Shown: positions 24,876-34,840 of the stretch, piece after piece
Layout of the letters: each line of letters opens with the position of its first letter
Numbering within the stretch: position 1 is the stretch's first letter
Assembly (NCBI GenBank): GCA_964019155.1
Contig: OZ025243.1
Span: 32,622,028-32,686,027, forward strand
DNA: 64,000 nucleotides
Direction of reading: 5' to 3'
DNA from: Osedax fenrisi
Taxonomy: Eukaryota; Annelida; Polychaeta; Sabellida; Siboglinidae
Notes under the pieces: model-generated
What the model saw: the letters and a program-made list of their open reading frames with translations, nothing else
What the model was told of the DNA's origin: nothing
The model's database searches: none
Made by a program: the position numbers and the translations under genes

Positions 24876-26455
24876 TTATTTATACACAAATATAACAAAT
24901 ACTGTTCTCATTTCTGTTTTAACAAAATAATAATACATAAATAAATAAATGATAAAATAATATATAAGTAAAAAATAGGATTATCAAACATTAATAATAA
25001 TTTTATATATTGATCGCTGTTTAGCAGATAACCATTTTATGCCATATCATTTTTCGGAAGTGCAAGAATTATAACATCATTTTATACGAAATAGTAAGCG
25101 TACTGAATACAGTATAAATCTATTTATGTAATTAATAGAATATAAATGAAGTCCGTATTATAAATAATTACAGTACTCTATACGAGATAGGACTGAAGAT
25201 TCAATAATACTTTTACAAATGTTATTAAGTAAACACTTTCTAATAGTTTTATTTTATATAAATTAAAAAAAGTAGAACGACATACACTTGAGATTTGATC
25301 GATAAAACTTAGCTTACTATCATAAATAAAACCAATATTTTTAACCAAATTTGTTGGCGAAATAATATGTCCATTAATAACTATTGGAGGAAAAATTTAA
25401 TTAATACGAGAAAAATTAATAAGAGAGGTTTTAATCATATTTAACATTAGATTATTTTGTAAATCAATTATTTTAGGTATTATATAAAATTATATAAAAC
25501 AATTTAACAACGAATAATTATCAGAAGGAAGAGCATGTAAAAGTATTTCGATATAAATTATAAATCATCCTCATAAAGATGATAATTAATATCAGGAAAC
25601 TTTTGGAAAATTTAAATCAAAGATAAAAGATAAATTTAGATTAATATAGGACCAAGTACTGATCCTTTTAGTACACCATGACATAGTAATTTTTTAGATG
25701 AATATTCATTATTAATTTTCATAGAAAAATATCTAATTTTAAGATACGATATAAATCATAATAATACATCATTTTAGTGATAGCGATCTATTAGTAAATC
25801 ATGCTTAATTGTATCAAAAGTTGATGATAAATCAAGAAGTAATACTTATATATTTTTGTTATGATCTAAAGTCCATAAATTTGCACCAGTGAAAGAAATT
25901 AAAGTAGTTTATGTATTATGTCATTTTCTAAACCCACTCTGTTTAGGATCAAGAATATTAAAATGAAATAAATAATTATATAATTGCTTGGCCACAATGT
26001 TTTATATGATTTTACTAATAAAGGGTTATTGTGATATTGTTCTATAATTGGTTAATATTTCTTTATCGCGATTATGCTTTTTTAGAAGTGGTATTTCTAC
26101 TGCATGCTTTAAAATATCAGGTATTTTCCAGTTCTAAGAGAACTGTTAACAACTGTAGATATAAAATGGTTAGAAAATAAGCGAGATTATGAAATAAGGA
26201 AATTGAAATAGGATCAAGAGGAGATGAATATTTTAAAGTGATGATTACATTATATAGTTTAACATTTGAAACTGAAAAACAATAATGAAAATAGTTATCA
26301 GAAGAATAATTCTCAAAAGTTAGATCATATGATTTATATAATACAAATAATTTGTTGGAAATGTTGGAGCAGATTTCATATAGCTTATTGATATAAAAAT
26401 TAGAAAAAAGATTGCACAGATCATTATCAGTATGTGTTGGTAAAGATTTAGGAGA
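24876..26455 (-). pseudogene. 5'-truncated CR1/L2-like LINE, reverse transcriptase with stops
   Basis: Minus-strand order from 26455: NGSPKSLPTHTDNDLCNLFS and NFYINKLYEICSNISNKLF (region before the reverse transcriptase), then HAVEIPLLKKHNRDKEILTN (about 26090), ILDPKQSGFRK (about 25940), LLLDLSSTFDTIKHDLL (about 25830), CHGVLKGSVLGPILI (about 25670) and YHLYEDDL (about 25580; Glu replaces the usual Ala before DD). The C-terminal part FIYDSKLSFIDQISSVCRS follows at about 25310. The 3' end at about 24880 shares GTTTATTTATACAC with the LINE at 17.2 kb. At least eight in-frame stops are present. A 380-bp piece is repeated almost exactly at 62175-62555. Confidence 0.85.
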
Positions 26456-26506
26456 ACCATTATTATATATATATATATATATATATTTATATACTTATAC
26501 ATATAC

Positions 26507-26509
<3 letters not shown>

Positions 26510-26561
<52 letters not shown>
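26510..26561. repeat. (TA)n microsatellite
   Basis: TA tract of about 50 bp preceded by (TATACA)n. It separates the LINE from the CpG-containing segment. Open frames here encode only Tyr-Ile runs. Confidence 0.95.
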
Positions 26562-26565
<4 letters not shown>

Positions 26566-26870
26566 GACGTAAGCCGCGTCACTCCGTACGTGAAGAAGAG
26601 TGTTTTATTTCGTATCTTTATTCAATAAACATATTATATATATAAACATTACAACAATAACATATAACATACGTGTGTATTACATGCCGTATATGTCCGG
26701 GTTCTTACTGCTCAATCGCAAAGGTAAATGATATAGCAATATTTAAATTAAACATTCGCCATCGTGTTTACTGTAGCGAGACGCTAGCATGCGTAACGTT
26801 ACGCATGACGTGCATTGCTATCCTATAATAGTTGTGCATTAACAATACTTTATTAAACATATAATTCACA
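26562..26870. other. CpG-containing island, possible LTR remnant
   Basis: Unlike the flanks, this segment has many CpG dinucleotides (TACGACGTAAGCCGCGTCAC, CGTACGTG, AGCGAGACGC). It carries a perfect 20-bp palindrome CATGCGTAACGTTACGCATG at 26788-26807. On the minus strand GAATAAAG followed by AAATAAAACACTC could be polyadenylation signals of an LTR. I could not define TG...CA ends or a target duplication, so the LTR idea is tentative. Confidence 0.3.
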
Positions 26871-26879
26871 TTGCTACAT

Positions 26880-26884
26880 CTATA

Positions 26885-26923
<39 letters not shown>

Positions 26924-27634
26924 CTAAATATATGTATAACTAAATAATTTATACTATTTAATATACATAATTTAAACAGCTGAATTCTGGGATACTTTAT
27001 AATGTTAATAATAGTGTAGTTACATATACATAAATAATTAAATATATATATATATATATATATATATTATGATAATTAATTAATTAGATAGTTATTTAAC
27101 GTAATATGTCATTACGAAATTAACTTTAGTTAGAGTATGAGTGTTGAGGTATATATCTAGGTACATTTATATATGTATATGTGTCAGTCTCTGATTTCTT
27201 ATTATTAACCACTTATTAGCCTTGTGGAAAATCTAATCGATCATATTTCTATTATTATGTGTCAACTAATATTACCCTATATCTTGTGATCTAGAGTTAT
27301 TGTTGATGATTAATCTATAACATTAGAAATAATAACATAATAATACACTATAAAATCGTGAATAATAGTTAAGGTCACACATCTATACCAGTGTAATTGT
27401 AAGTATTTATTATAGACATTTATCAAAAGTTATAAAATGTATTATATATTATTTACAAGTATATCATTTAAATGAATTATAAAAATTAAATATAATAATC
27501 GTCATAATTTAATAAATATAAGATAATTTTTAGAATATAAAAATGAATAATATTATATATATACATACATTTAAATAATTAATAGAATTAATAACCTAGG
27601 TAGCTATTTATTTATAATAATATAAGTTATCGTC

Positions 27635-27669
<35 letters not shown>

Positions 27670-28130
27670 TTCATACATTTTTCATAATTATATTGTAAAT
27701 ATTTAGAATAAATTCATCCAGAATAATCGTATTGACTAGTCTCAATCAAACAATATTAAGTCATTCAACATAATTTATATTAATTGAAATTGTCAGACAA
27801 TTTAGAATATATAAATACATAATATTTGCAATTATTATAATTAGTCAATTTTAAAATAATCATAATTTTATCTTTTATATTCAAAAGAATAATAATTATC
27901 AGTTAAACATTATTTTATAATAAATATTTTCATTTATATTCTATAAACAATATGCAAATATTATAGATATTTATAATATATATCATTATGTTAAATATTA
28001 TTTTTATTAAAATAGTAATACTACCAATATGTGTCCTATTAGATACAAGTGAAAATCTATTTAGAATAGATTCATACCTACCATTAATATTAATAATTGT
28101 GTTATTAGAAAATATGTAAACTGGTAATAT

Positions 28131-28192
<62 letters not shown>

Positions 28193-28523
28193 TTTTACAA
28201 TAATTATAATATAATTATTATAATGTAAATATTAATCGCTAGTTTTCATTATAATTATCACTAATTTACATTAACAATTAATAGTTTATTAGGAAATTGA
28301 ATTAAAGAATACCTTTATTGTTATTGGTTTCATAATAAATTGAATGATATTATAAATAATATTTATTATTTAGATTACTATTTTATTATATATATAATTA
28401 TATTTATCATATATTAAGGCTTATTATATGGTATGGCAATAAATGTTTTCAACATGAGTTTAGTTATAAATATATTTTATTGAATGTCCTCATAAAAATA
28501 CTGTACAGTGTACAATTATTACT
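26880..28523 (+). repeat. Large direct repeat, copy B, right part, then unassigned AT-rich sequence
   Basis: 26940-27240 matches copy A near 17040-17110 (GAATTCTGGGATAC/GAATTATGGGATCC, then TAATGTTAATAATAG) and 20560-20800. From about 27250 onward I see no clear partner in the window. (TA)n tracts lie at about 27645 and 28130-28190. No gene is seen. Confidence 0.5.
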
Positions 28524-30115
28524 TATTTTACTTTATTCCATTGACTCGCGAAGCGTAGGGTAAATCTATGAGCTGGCGTTATATAATGCCGTCACCATTC
28601 GTTGCGGTCGTGTGGCCACCATTAAGTCATACTGAGTCATCTCGCTCCATTCTTCGATATCATCAATCCATTTTCTTTTTGGTCTACCATATTTGCGATT
28701 ACCCTCAACCATATTTGGAGGATTGTTTTGCTGAGATACTCATGTATTTTATGACGTTCCATTTTAATTTTATTCGGCGGATGGACTGTAATATTGTTTC
28801 ATATGTACCAATTAAACTTATCATCACATATGTGATGTAGTGTAATTGTAGTGATTTCTTTGTATGTAATTCCAAGAAGTTTTCTATGTTATCCAAGAAA
28901 TTTTCGAAACCTTATATTTTTTGAAAGGGCACTTATAGTCCAAGATTTGCACCCATAAGTAAGCATAGACACTATTAGAGAATGATAGAAATTATATTTT
29001 TCTTGAAACTGATATATTTGCTATATTCCATATTGTAGTTAGCCTTACCATAGCTGATGTAGCTTATGATAATCTTATTTTAATCTCATATTCGATTTAG
29101 CCATCTTTTGTAATTGTAGCACCAATATATTTAAACTAGTATACATTCTGGTCTACATTATTCTATATTTTTTCCATATAATTAGATGTTGGAATGATAA
29201 TGTCTGTTGTTACTGTTAACCTTTATCTTACGCTGTTCTGCACTAATTTGCATTCAATACCGACTAGCACTATTAGACAGCTTGTTTGTGAGTGTTTGAA
29301 GTTTATCGTTTGATCCAGATATCAAGTTTATATCATCAGCGAATCTGAGATTAGATAGATTTCTGCTACCAATTGATATTGTAGATATATTCATCTTGAA
29401 TTCCAGCCATAATCTCTTCAAGAAATAAATTGAAGAGCACAAGAGATAGTAGAGATCCCTGTCTCACACCAACACTTGTCTTGAATATCTGACATTGGAT
29501 ACTATTAAACAGCATTGCGCTTGTGGAATTTGTATATAATTATTTAATCATTACAGTTATATTAAGTCAATATCATATTTATTGAGAGTTACTAGAGTCC
29601 TTCATGCAAAACTTTATCAACAGTTTTTTTAAAGTCTGTGAAATTTTGATATAACTCCTTTTGACTTTCTAAGTGTATTTCTATTATATTTCTACAATTG
29701 AATATCTGCTCAGTGGTACTTCTTCCTTTCCTAAAACAAGCTTGTTCTTCCGAAAGTACTTCTTCAGCTTGAGAGGTTAATCTATTAAATATAATTATCA
29801 ATAGAATTTTGCTTGAGTGGCATATTAGGCTCAGAGTTCTATAATTCTCACACTCCAGAGATTGCGTTTTTTTGGAATTGGTACTATTAGGGAATCTGTC
29901 CATTGTTTTGGCCATTCTTTGTTGACCATTATATTTCACATAATTCTGTGAAAACATTAACGATTACATATCCTCCGTATTTTAGTAACTCAATAGGTAT
30001 ATTATCAATGCAAGGAAATTGATTCCATACACATTTTAAAATGTTCACAATTAGGTGCGAATTGGGAAAATCGTAATTAGTATATAGGTTTGATAGGTAG
30101 TTGTGAGACAATTGT
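28524..30115 (-). pseudogene. 5'-truncated LINE, clade unassigned
   Basis: Minus strand from 30111. A thumb-up region with NIPIELLKYGG leads to NYRTLSLICHSSKILLIIIF and NRLTSQAEEVLSEEQACFRK, then GRSTTEQIFNCRNIIEIHLE and LYQNFTDFKKTVDKV (the F-DFKKA-D motif with Thr for Ala). The catalytic block LSNLRFADDINLISGSNDKL lies at about 29300-29370. Below 29160 the sequence matches 5460-6090 and ends in a GAATAAAGTAAA tail near 28530. Stops separate the blocks. The EEQA-FR-GRSTTEQIF signature is common in invertebrate LINEs, but I do not assign a clade. Confidence 0.8.
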
Positions 30116-30485
30116 TATTAATATAAGGGGGCATAATTTAGAATGTATATTAGATACCGGATGTCAGGTTTCTATTATTCCATTGTGGTTTTTTTAAAAC
30201 TATGTGGAATAAAGCTACAGGCTAAACCTGATTGGCTAGTGGTTCCATCGGTAAGCGGAGATATTTTTCAAAGTATTTCCATTTTAATCTGTAAAAAGTA
30301 TTATTTTAGGCGAAATCTTATTATAAATATGAAAATTCTATTTGTTGATTTAATTTGTATACTCTCTTATTATGTTTCTCGTTAATGCAATTTCAAAATT
30401 TAAACTCAACTGTTCTAGTCCTCTGGGATATTATCGTATTTAGCTCGGCATAGAGTGCCTCCAATTTATTGAGATTACTCAATAA

Positions 30486-30518
<33 letters not shown>

Positions 30519-30592
30519 TGAATTTAATTGAATTGAAAGTTTATTTAAGCACTTAAATAAATCATAAATTATTTCTCAAAAGTGTGTATGTA
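30116..30592. other. Unassigned, one 80-codon open frame
   Basis: The plus-strand frame 30143-30385 (MYIRYRMSGFYYSIVVFLKL at its start) lies in sequence a little less AT-rich than the flanks. It has no recognised motif, and its start overlaps the flank of the LINE. A (TA)n tract lies at about 30490-30519. I do not call a gene. Confidence 0.3.
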
Positions 30593-30860
30593 CCCAGGAA
30601 ACCAAATATGGTTTTTTACGTTGCATTTGGTTGAATTACGTTGCAAAAGTTAATAAATATGTTTATTGTGCAACTTCACATGAAAAATATAATTATTTAT
30701 AAATATATTTATAAAATGTTGGTTGCATTTAAACATAAAATATAGTTAAAAAAAATGTAATCAATTTATTTATAAATACGTTGAAAAATGTAGTTAAATA
30801 CTATTTATCTGCAACTATAAATACATTTCTTATAATTGAATAATAGAATCTATATATATA
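30593..30860 (+). mobile_element. Left end of a CCCAGGAAACCAAAT element
   Basis: CCCAGGAAACCAAATATGG at 30593, preceded by TA, is the reverse complement of the terminus at 54726-54744 with one difference. Downstream are spaced TTGCATTTGGTTG, GTTGCAAAAG and GTGCAACTTC motifs. The matching right end is not present locally, so the copy is truncated or its end has decayed. The right limit is approximate. Confidence 0.5.
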
Positions 30861-31047
30861 TGTATCATGGGTATATCACCTATATGTATCATATGTAATT
30901 ATAATATTAGAATTAATAGTATGAAACATATTAATATAAATTATATTATTATGTAATGGTCCTAAATAATATTTACTTATTATAGTATATTAAAGTATTG
31001 TTATAGTATTATATTCCTATATTATATTATTATAATATTTATAATAA

Positions 31048-31275
31048 CCCAGCAAATACTAATAGCTTCATAATAGCAACATAATAGCAACATAATAGCA
31101 TATATAATAAACTCAAGTGTTTATATAGTGCTATTATGCTGTATTATGTTGCCATTAAAAGTCTATTATTCTGTTATTAATTTGTAATGCTATTATGATG
31201 CTATTATGTTGCCATTAAATGTATATTATGCTGCTATTATTTTGCTATTATAATAATAACAACATGATAGCAACA
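31048..31275. mobile_element. CCCAGCAAAT foldback MITE, GCTATTATG-rich
   Basis: Starts CCCAGCAAATACTAATAGC, then AATAGCAACATAATAGC units. About 60 bp later it switches to the inverted form GCTATTATGTTGCCATTAAA and back to AATAACAACATGATAGC. The same design and terminus occur at 32888. No frame is credible. Confidence 0.55.
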
Positions 31276-31344
31276 TAATATCATTAACAATTAATATTAA
31301 TATTATTTATGTATTTAAAAAAATAAATTATTTAAATATATTAA

Positions 31345-31348
<4 letters not shown>

Positions 31349-31416
<68 letters not shown>
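31349..31416. repeat. (TA)n microsatellite
   Basis: About 34 uninterrupted TA units. Confidence 0.95.
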
Positions 31417-31419
<3 letters not shown>

Positions 31420-31540
31420 TTAATAATATTAATATTATTTGAAATATTATTAATTTATAAATTATATAATTAATTAATTATATAATTTATAAATTAATAA
31501 ATATATAAATATATAAATATTAAAAATATAAAAATGTTAT

Positions 31541-31650
31541 GCAACGGTGGGGATTCGAACCTAGATCTAGGAGAGCCAGGAGATCTAGCGTGATGTATTA
31601 TAATACATCACGCTAGATCTCCTGGCCAAATCACTATTTTTTATTTATAT
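31541..31650 (-). mobile_element. tRNA-derived SINE head split by a palindrome
   Basis: On the minus strand AGTGATTTGGCCAGGAGATC looks like an acceptor and A-box region, and GGTTCGAATCCCCACCGTTG is a perfect B box with its 3' arm. The two lie about 80 bp apart rather than the usual 35-40 because a 52-bp palindrome occupies the middle. This is inferred to be a tRNA-related sequence, not a working tRNA. Confidence 0.5.
31575..31626. repeat. Perfect 52-bp palindrome with no spacer
   Basis: GCCAGGAGATCTAGCGTGAT with six further bases (31575-31600) is followed immediately by its exact reverse complement (31601-31626). One half is the SINE sequence itself, so the other half is probably an inverted templated copy. 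Confidence 0.95.
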
Positions 31651-31888
31651 AAATTTACGTATAATTTAAATATGTGGGATATAATTATAGAGAAAAGTGG
31701 TTGTAGATATAAATTGGTAAATAATTATATAATATTATTCATTTTTTAATCTAATATAATTCATAATATAAATTTTTACCTATTATGGTGTTACCTTATT
31801 ATGCAATTGTCATTTAACTTAATAATAATGTGTATATATTTGTTCTGAAATAATTAAGTATACTTACATGTATTACATAGGTATTGTC

Positions 31889-31959
31889 AACAGTATCATA
31901 CTGTTAACATACTGAGTATGTCAATTTGACATGATCATCATGATGATGTAAGCTTACAT
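31889..31959. repeat. Run of five consecutive short palindromes
   Basis: AACAGTATCATACTGTT (31889-31905), CATACTGAGTATG (31908-31920), TGTCAATTTGACA (31919-31931), CATGATCATCATG (31930-31942) and ATGTAAGCTTACAT (31946-31959) are all perfect. The first four have a single central base. Adjacent ones share one or two bases. Confidence 0.9.
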
Positions 31960-31999
31960 GATTAGCCTACATTATGCTATTATGCTGTATTTCAAGTAG

Positions 32000-32415
32000 A
32001 ACAAATATATTATATAGGTATATGTATAATAATATAATCCATCGATATTTTATCCGTTAAATGTTATAGTAACTTTAAGTTAAACTTATCATTTCTAATA
32101 GTAATAATTTAGATCTAATCAAAAATAATATGTATTAACAAATATTTAATTGTACATTTACTATAACGGATAACATATCGATGGATTATATTATTATACA
32201 TATATAATATATTGGTTCTACTTGAAATTAAACGGGCATTCTATAACTATATCAATCTAATTTTTACGTAACATATTCGAATTAGAATAACATATTTTCT
32301 AATTAATAATTGAAATTTAATAAAAAATCAAATTTATTAACAAACATTTAATTGTACAGTTATTATAACGGAAAACTTCGCGAGGGATTATATTATTATA
32401 CATATATAATATATT
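32000..32415. repeat. GTTCTACTTGAAATTAAAC repeat family, inverted pair
   Basis: TATAATCCATCGATAT...ATCCGTTA at about 32035-32068 is inverted at about 32165-32200. GGTTCTACTTGAAATTAAAC follows at about 32214, and a third degenerate block lies at about 32345-32410. The same modules are tandem at 56303-56790, and one occurs at 48939-49000. No coding sequence is seen. Confidence 0.7.
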
Positions 32416-32880
32416 CCCAGTAAACAACAGATTTAACTTTGCGTAATATTTGCGCATTTTTTGTTTCTATTTTATTGCAATATGAATAAAATAAAATAAA
32501 ATAGTCTAGTGCGCAATAAATACGCAAAGTAGAATGCAGTATTTAGTATGTAAGTTTGTTTGTGCAATAAATGCGCAAAGTATAATGCAATATTTAGTAT
32601 GCAAGTTTGTTTGTGCAATAAATGCGCAAAGTAGAATGCAGTATTTAGTATGCAATTTTGGTTGTGCAATAAATACGCAAAGTAGAATGCAGTATTTAGT
32701 ATGCACTTTGGTTGCGCAATAAATACGCAAAATAGAATTCAGTATTTAGTATGCACTTTGGTTGTGCAATAAATACGCAAAGTAGAATGCAGTATTTAGT
32801 ATGCACTTTGGTTGTGCAATAAATGCGCAAAGTAGAATGCAATATTTAGTATGTAAGTTTGGTTGTGATAGAATAATATT
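32416..32880. repeat. CCCAGTAAACA element end with a 51-bp tandem array
   Basis: Starts CCCAGTAAACAACAGATTT, then GCGCAA/ACGCAAA motifs. From 32534 a 51-bp unit containing ATGCAGTATTTAGTATG recurs at 32534, 32585, 32636, 32687, 32738, 32789 and 32840. Because 51 is divisible by three, long open frames of 17-residue repeats appear on both strands. They are a consequence of the period and not genes. Confidence 0.85.
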
Positions 32881-32887
32881 ATTCTAT

Positions 32888-33211
32888 CCCAGCAAACAGT
32901 AATAGTCTCATAATAACAGCGTAACAGCATATTTAATAGCTTCAAATGTTTACATTATACTACTATTATGTCGCCATTAAATGTCTATTATGCTGCTATT
33001 AATTTGTCATGCTATTATGTTGCTGTTATGTTTCTATTTAAAGTATATTATGAGGCTATTATAATAATAGCAACATAATAGCAGTATAATAAACTTTTAA
33101 AATTAATAGCAGCATAATAATAGCATAATAGACTTTAAATAGCAACATAACAGCAGCATAATAGCATGGCAAATGAATAGCAGCATAATAGAAATTTAAT
33201 GGCAACAAAAT
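32888..33211. mobile_element. CCCAGCAAACA foldback element, left portion
   Basis: Starts CCCAGCAAACAGTAATAG, continues as GCTATTATG-type units to about 33060, then inverts to AATAGCAACATAATAGC units (33066-33211). The inverted arm pairs with 36370-36510 across the LINE and hAT insertions. The element is therefore older than both. Confidence 0.7.
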
Positions 33212-34820
33212 CTCACTCCTTAATTCCACCATCTCAACCTCATACCTTGATCCTCTTCCCCTACTTATACCCACACCGTTGCTTCACCCCTCCACAAAAT
33301 CACCTGCACTTCACTTTCATCCGGCTCCGTCCCTCCTGATTTCAAAGTAGATGCCATCTCCCCCATCCTTAAAAAGCCTAATCTTGACTCCCTGAATTCC
33401 TCTAACTACCGACCTATCTCCAACCTCTCAATCCATTCCAAAGTCCTCGAACGTGTTGTATCCTCCCAACTCATCACCTACCTTACAGCCAACAATATCC
33501 TTAACATATTCCAAAGCGCCTACCTCCCCCACAAATCTACTGAATCCGCCCTAACCCTCATAACCTCCGACCTACTCTCTGGCCTGAACAACAACCGTGG
33601 CACCATACTCGTCCTCCTTGATATGTCCTCACTTTCGACATCCTTGATCACAATGTCATCATACACAGACTCTCCGCCATCGGCAACAAAGGCATTGCCC
33701 TCAACTGGTTCACCTCCTACATTACCAACCGCTCTTCCTCAGACAGGATTAAGACACACTCGTCCCCCTACCGCTCCATAACTCATGGTGTCCCCCAGGG
33801 CTCTGTCCTCGGCCCAGTCCTCTTCAATAATTATTTCCTCCACATGTTTGACATCTTCACCGACATCTCCTTCCATACTTACGCTGACGACCTTCAACTA
33901 TATCTAAACTGCGCAGACTCCCCTACTTATGCCCGTGAACGACTCTCCTCGTGTATCATTGGTGTATGGACTTGCAAGTCCATACACCAATGTCTTATCT
34001 CAAACTCCCTAAAACTTAACCCCACTAAAACGGAAGCTATTTTTCTCCACTTACCACAACGTTCCTCCACTCTCCCTGAACCACCCCCATCTCACTCGAC
34101 AATACCACACTCCCCTACTCTCAACACGTCCGAAACCTTGGCTTCCATATTGATACCACCCTTTCCCTTGAATATCATATTATACACATGCATACATCCA
34201 TCCACTACCACTTACACTGCCTCCACTTAATCCGACGATCCATTCCCCTCCCCATCGCTATTACCATTTCCTCATCCACCCCTATCCGACTATTGCAACT
34301 CCCTACTATTTAACCTCCCGGACTACAAACTCATCAAACTACAGAGACTCCAAAACGCTGTAGTTCGCTGCGTCCATTTACTTCCCCGACATTCCCCTGA
34401 CTCCATTACTCCACTCCTAAAACAACTACACTGGCTGCCAGTCCCCTATCGTATAAAGTACAAACTCTCCCTAACCATCCACAAAGCTATTCACCACAAT
34501 TCCCCTGACTACCTTGCCTCCCTCCTACATCTACAAACACCAATTACTACACTCCAACACCTTTATCCTTACCACTCTCCATTTATACAAACTCCATTCT
34601 TCAAATATACGCTCCTTTGCCCTCTCTGCCCCTTACCACTGGAACTCCCTACCCAAACACCTACGAATAAACTCATCAACTCCCTCCTTTAAACGCCACT
34701 TCGAGACTCATTACTTCTCCCTTGCCTTCCCTCCCACTCAATAATTTTCCTCCCACGGACGGCCGATTGCTCACGTACTTGCAGTCCATAAACCAAAAAA
34801 AGTAAAAAGTAAGTAAAGTA
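33212..34820 (+). pseudogene. CR1/L2-like LINE, reverse transcriptase plus C-terminus
   Basis: Strikingly C-rich compared with its surroundings. The plus-strand frame from about 33340 reads VDAISPILKKPNLDSLNSSN, YRPISNLSIHSKVLERVVSS, TESALTLITSDLLSGLNNNR and GTILVLLDMS. After a frame change it reads DILDHNVIIHRLSAIGNKGI and then THGVPQGSVLGPVLFNNYFL; YADDLQLYL at about 33883-33909 is the intact catalytic box. SNSLKLNPTKTEAIFL follows, then another frame change, and the C-terminal LHWLPVPYRIKYKLSLTIHK and FALSAPYHWNSLPKHLR. It is 5' truncated, with no endonuclease seen. The 3' end at about 34820 is AAGTAAAAAGTAAGTAAAGTA. Two or more frameshifts make it inactive, but it is the best-preserved LINE here. 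Confidence 0.88.
33957..33992. repeat. Perfect 36-bp palindrome inside the LINE frame
   Basis: CATTGGTGTATGGACTTG is followed directly by its exact reverse complement. Translation gives IIGVWTCKSIHQCLISNSL. Removing the 21 bases before TCCATACACCAA restores SSCISIHQCLISNSLKLN, as expected for this family. The insertion keeps the frame. Confidence 0.92.
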
Positions 34821-34840
34821 ACATAATAGTATACTATATG

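Noticed and set aside
26412..26645. Open frame encoding Tyr-Ile-Thr runs
   Set aside because: It is a translation of (TA)n and (TACATA)n microsatellite. Frames at 21462-21710, 26320-26514, 38194-38391, 42902-43174 and 59260-59460 are the same kind of artefact.
28568..28840. Plus-strand 90-codon frame
   Set aside because: It is antisense to the LINE 3' region and is shifted and broken in the related copy at 5460-6090.
32472..32730. Repeat protein gene
   Set aside because: The frames exist only because the repeat period is 51 bp. They lack distinct codon usage and occur on both strands.
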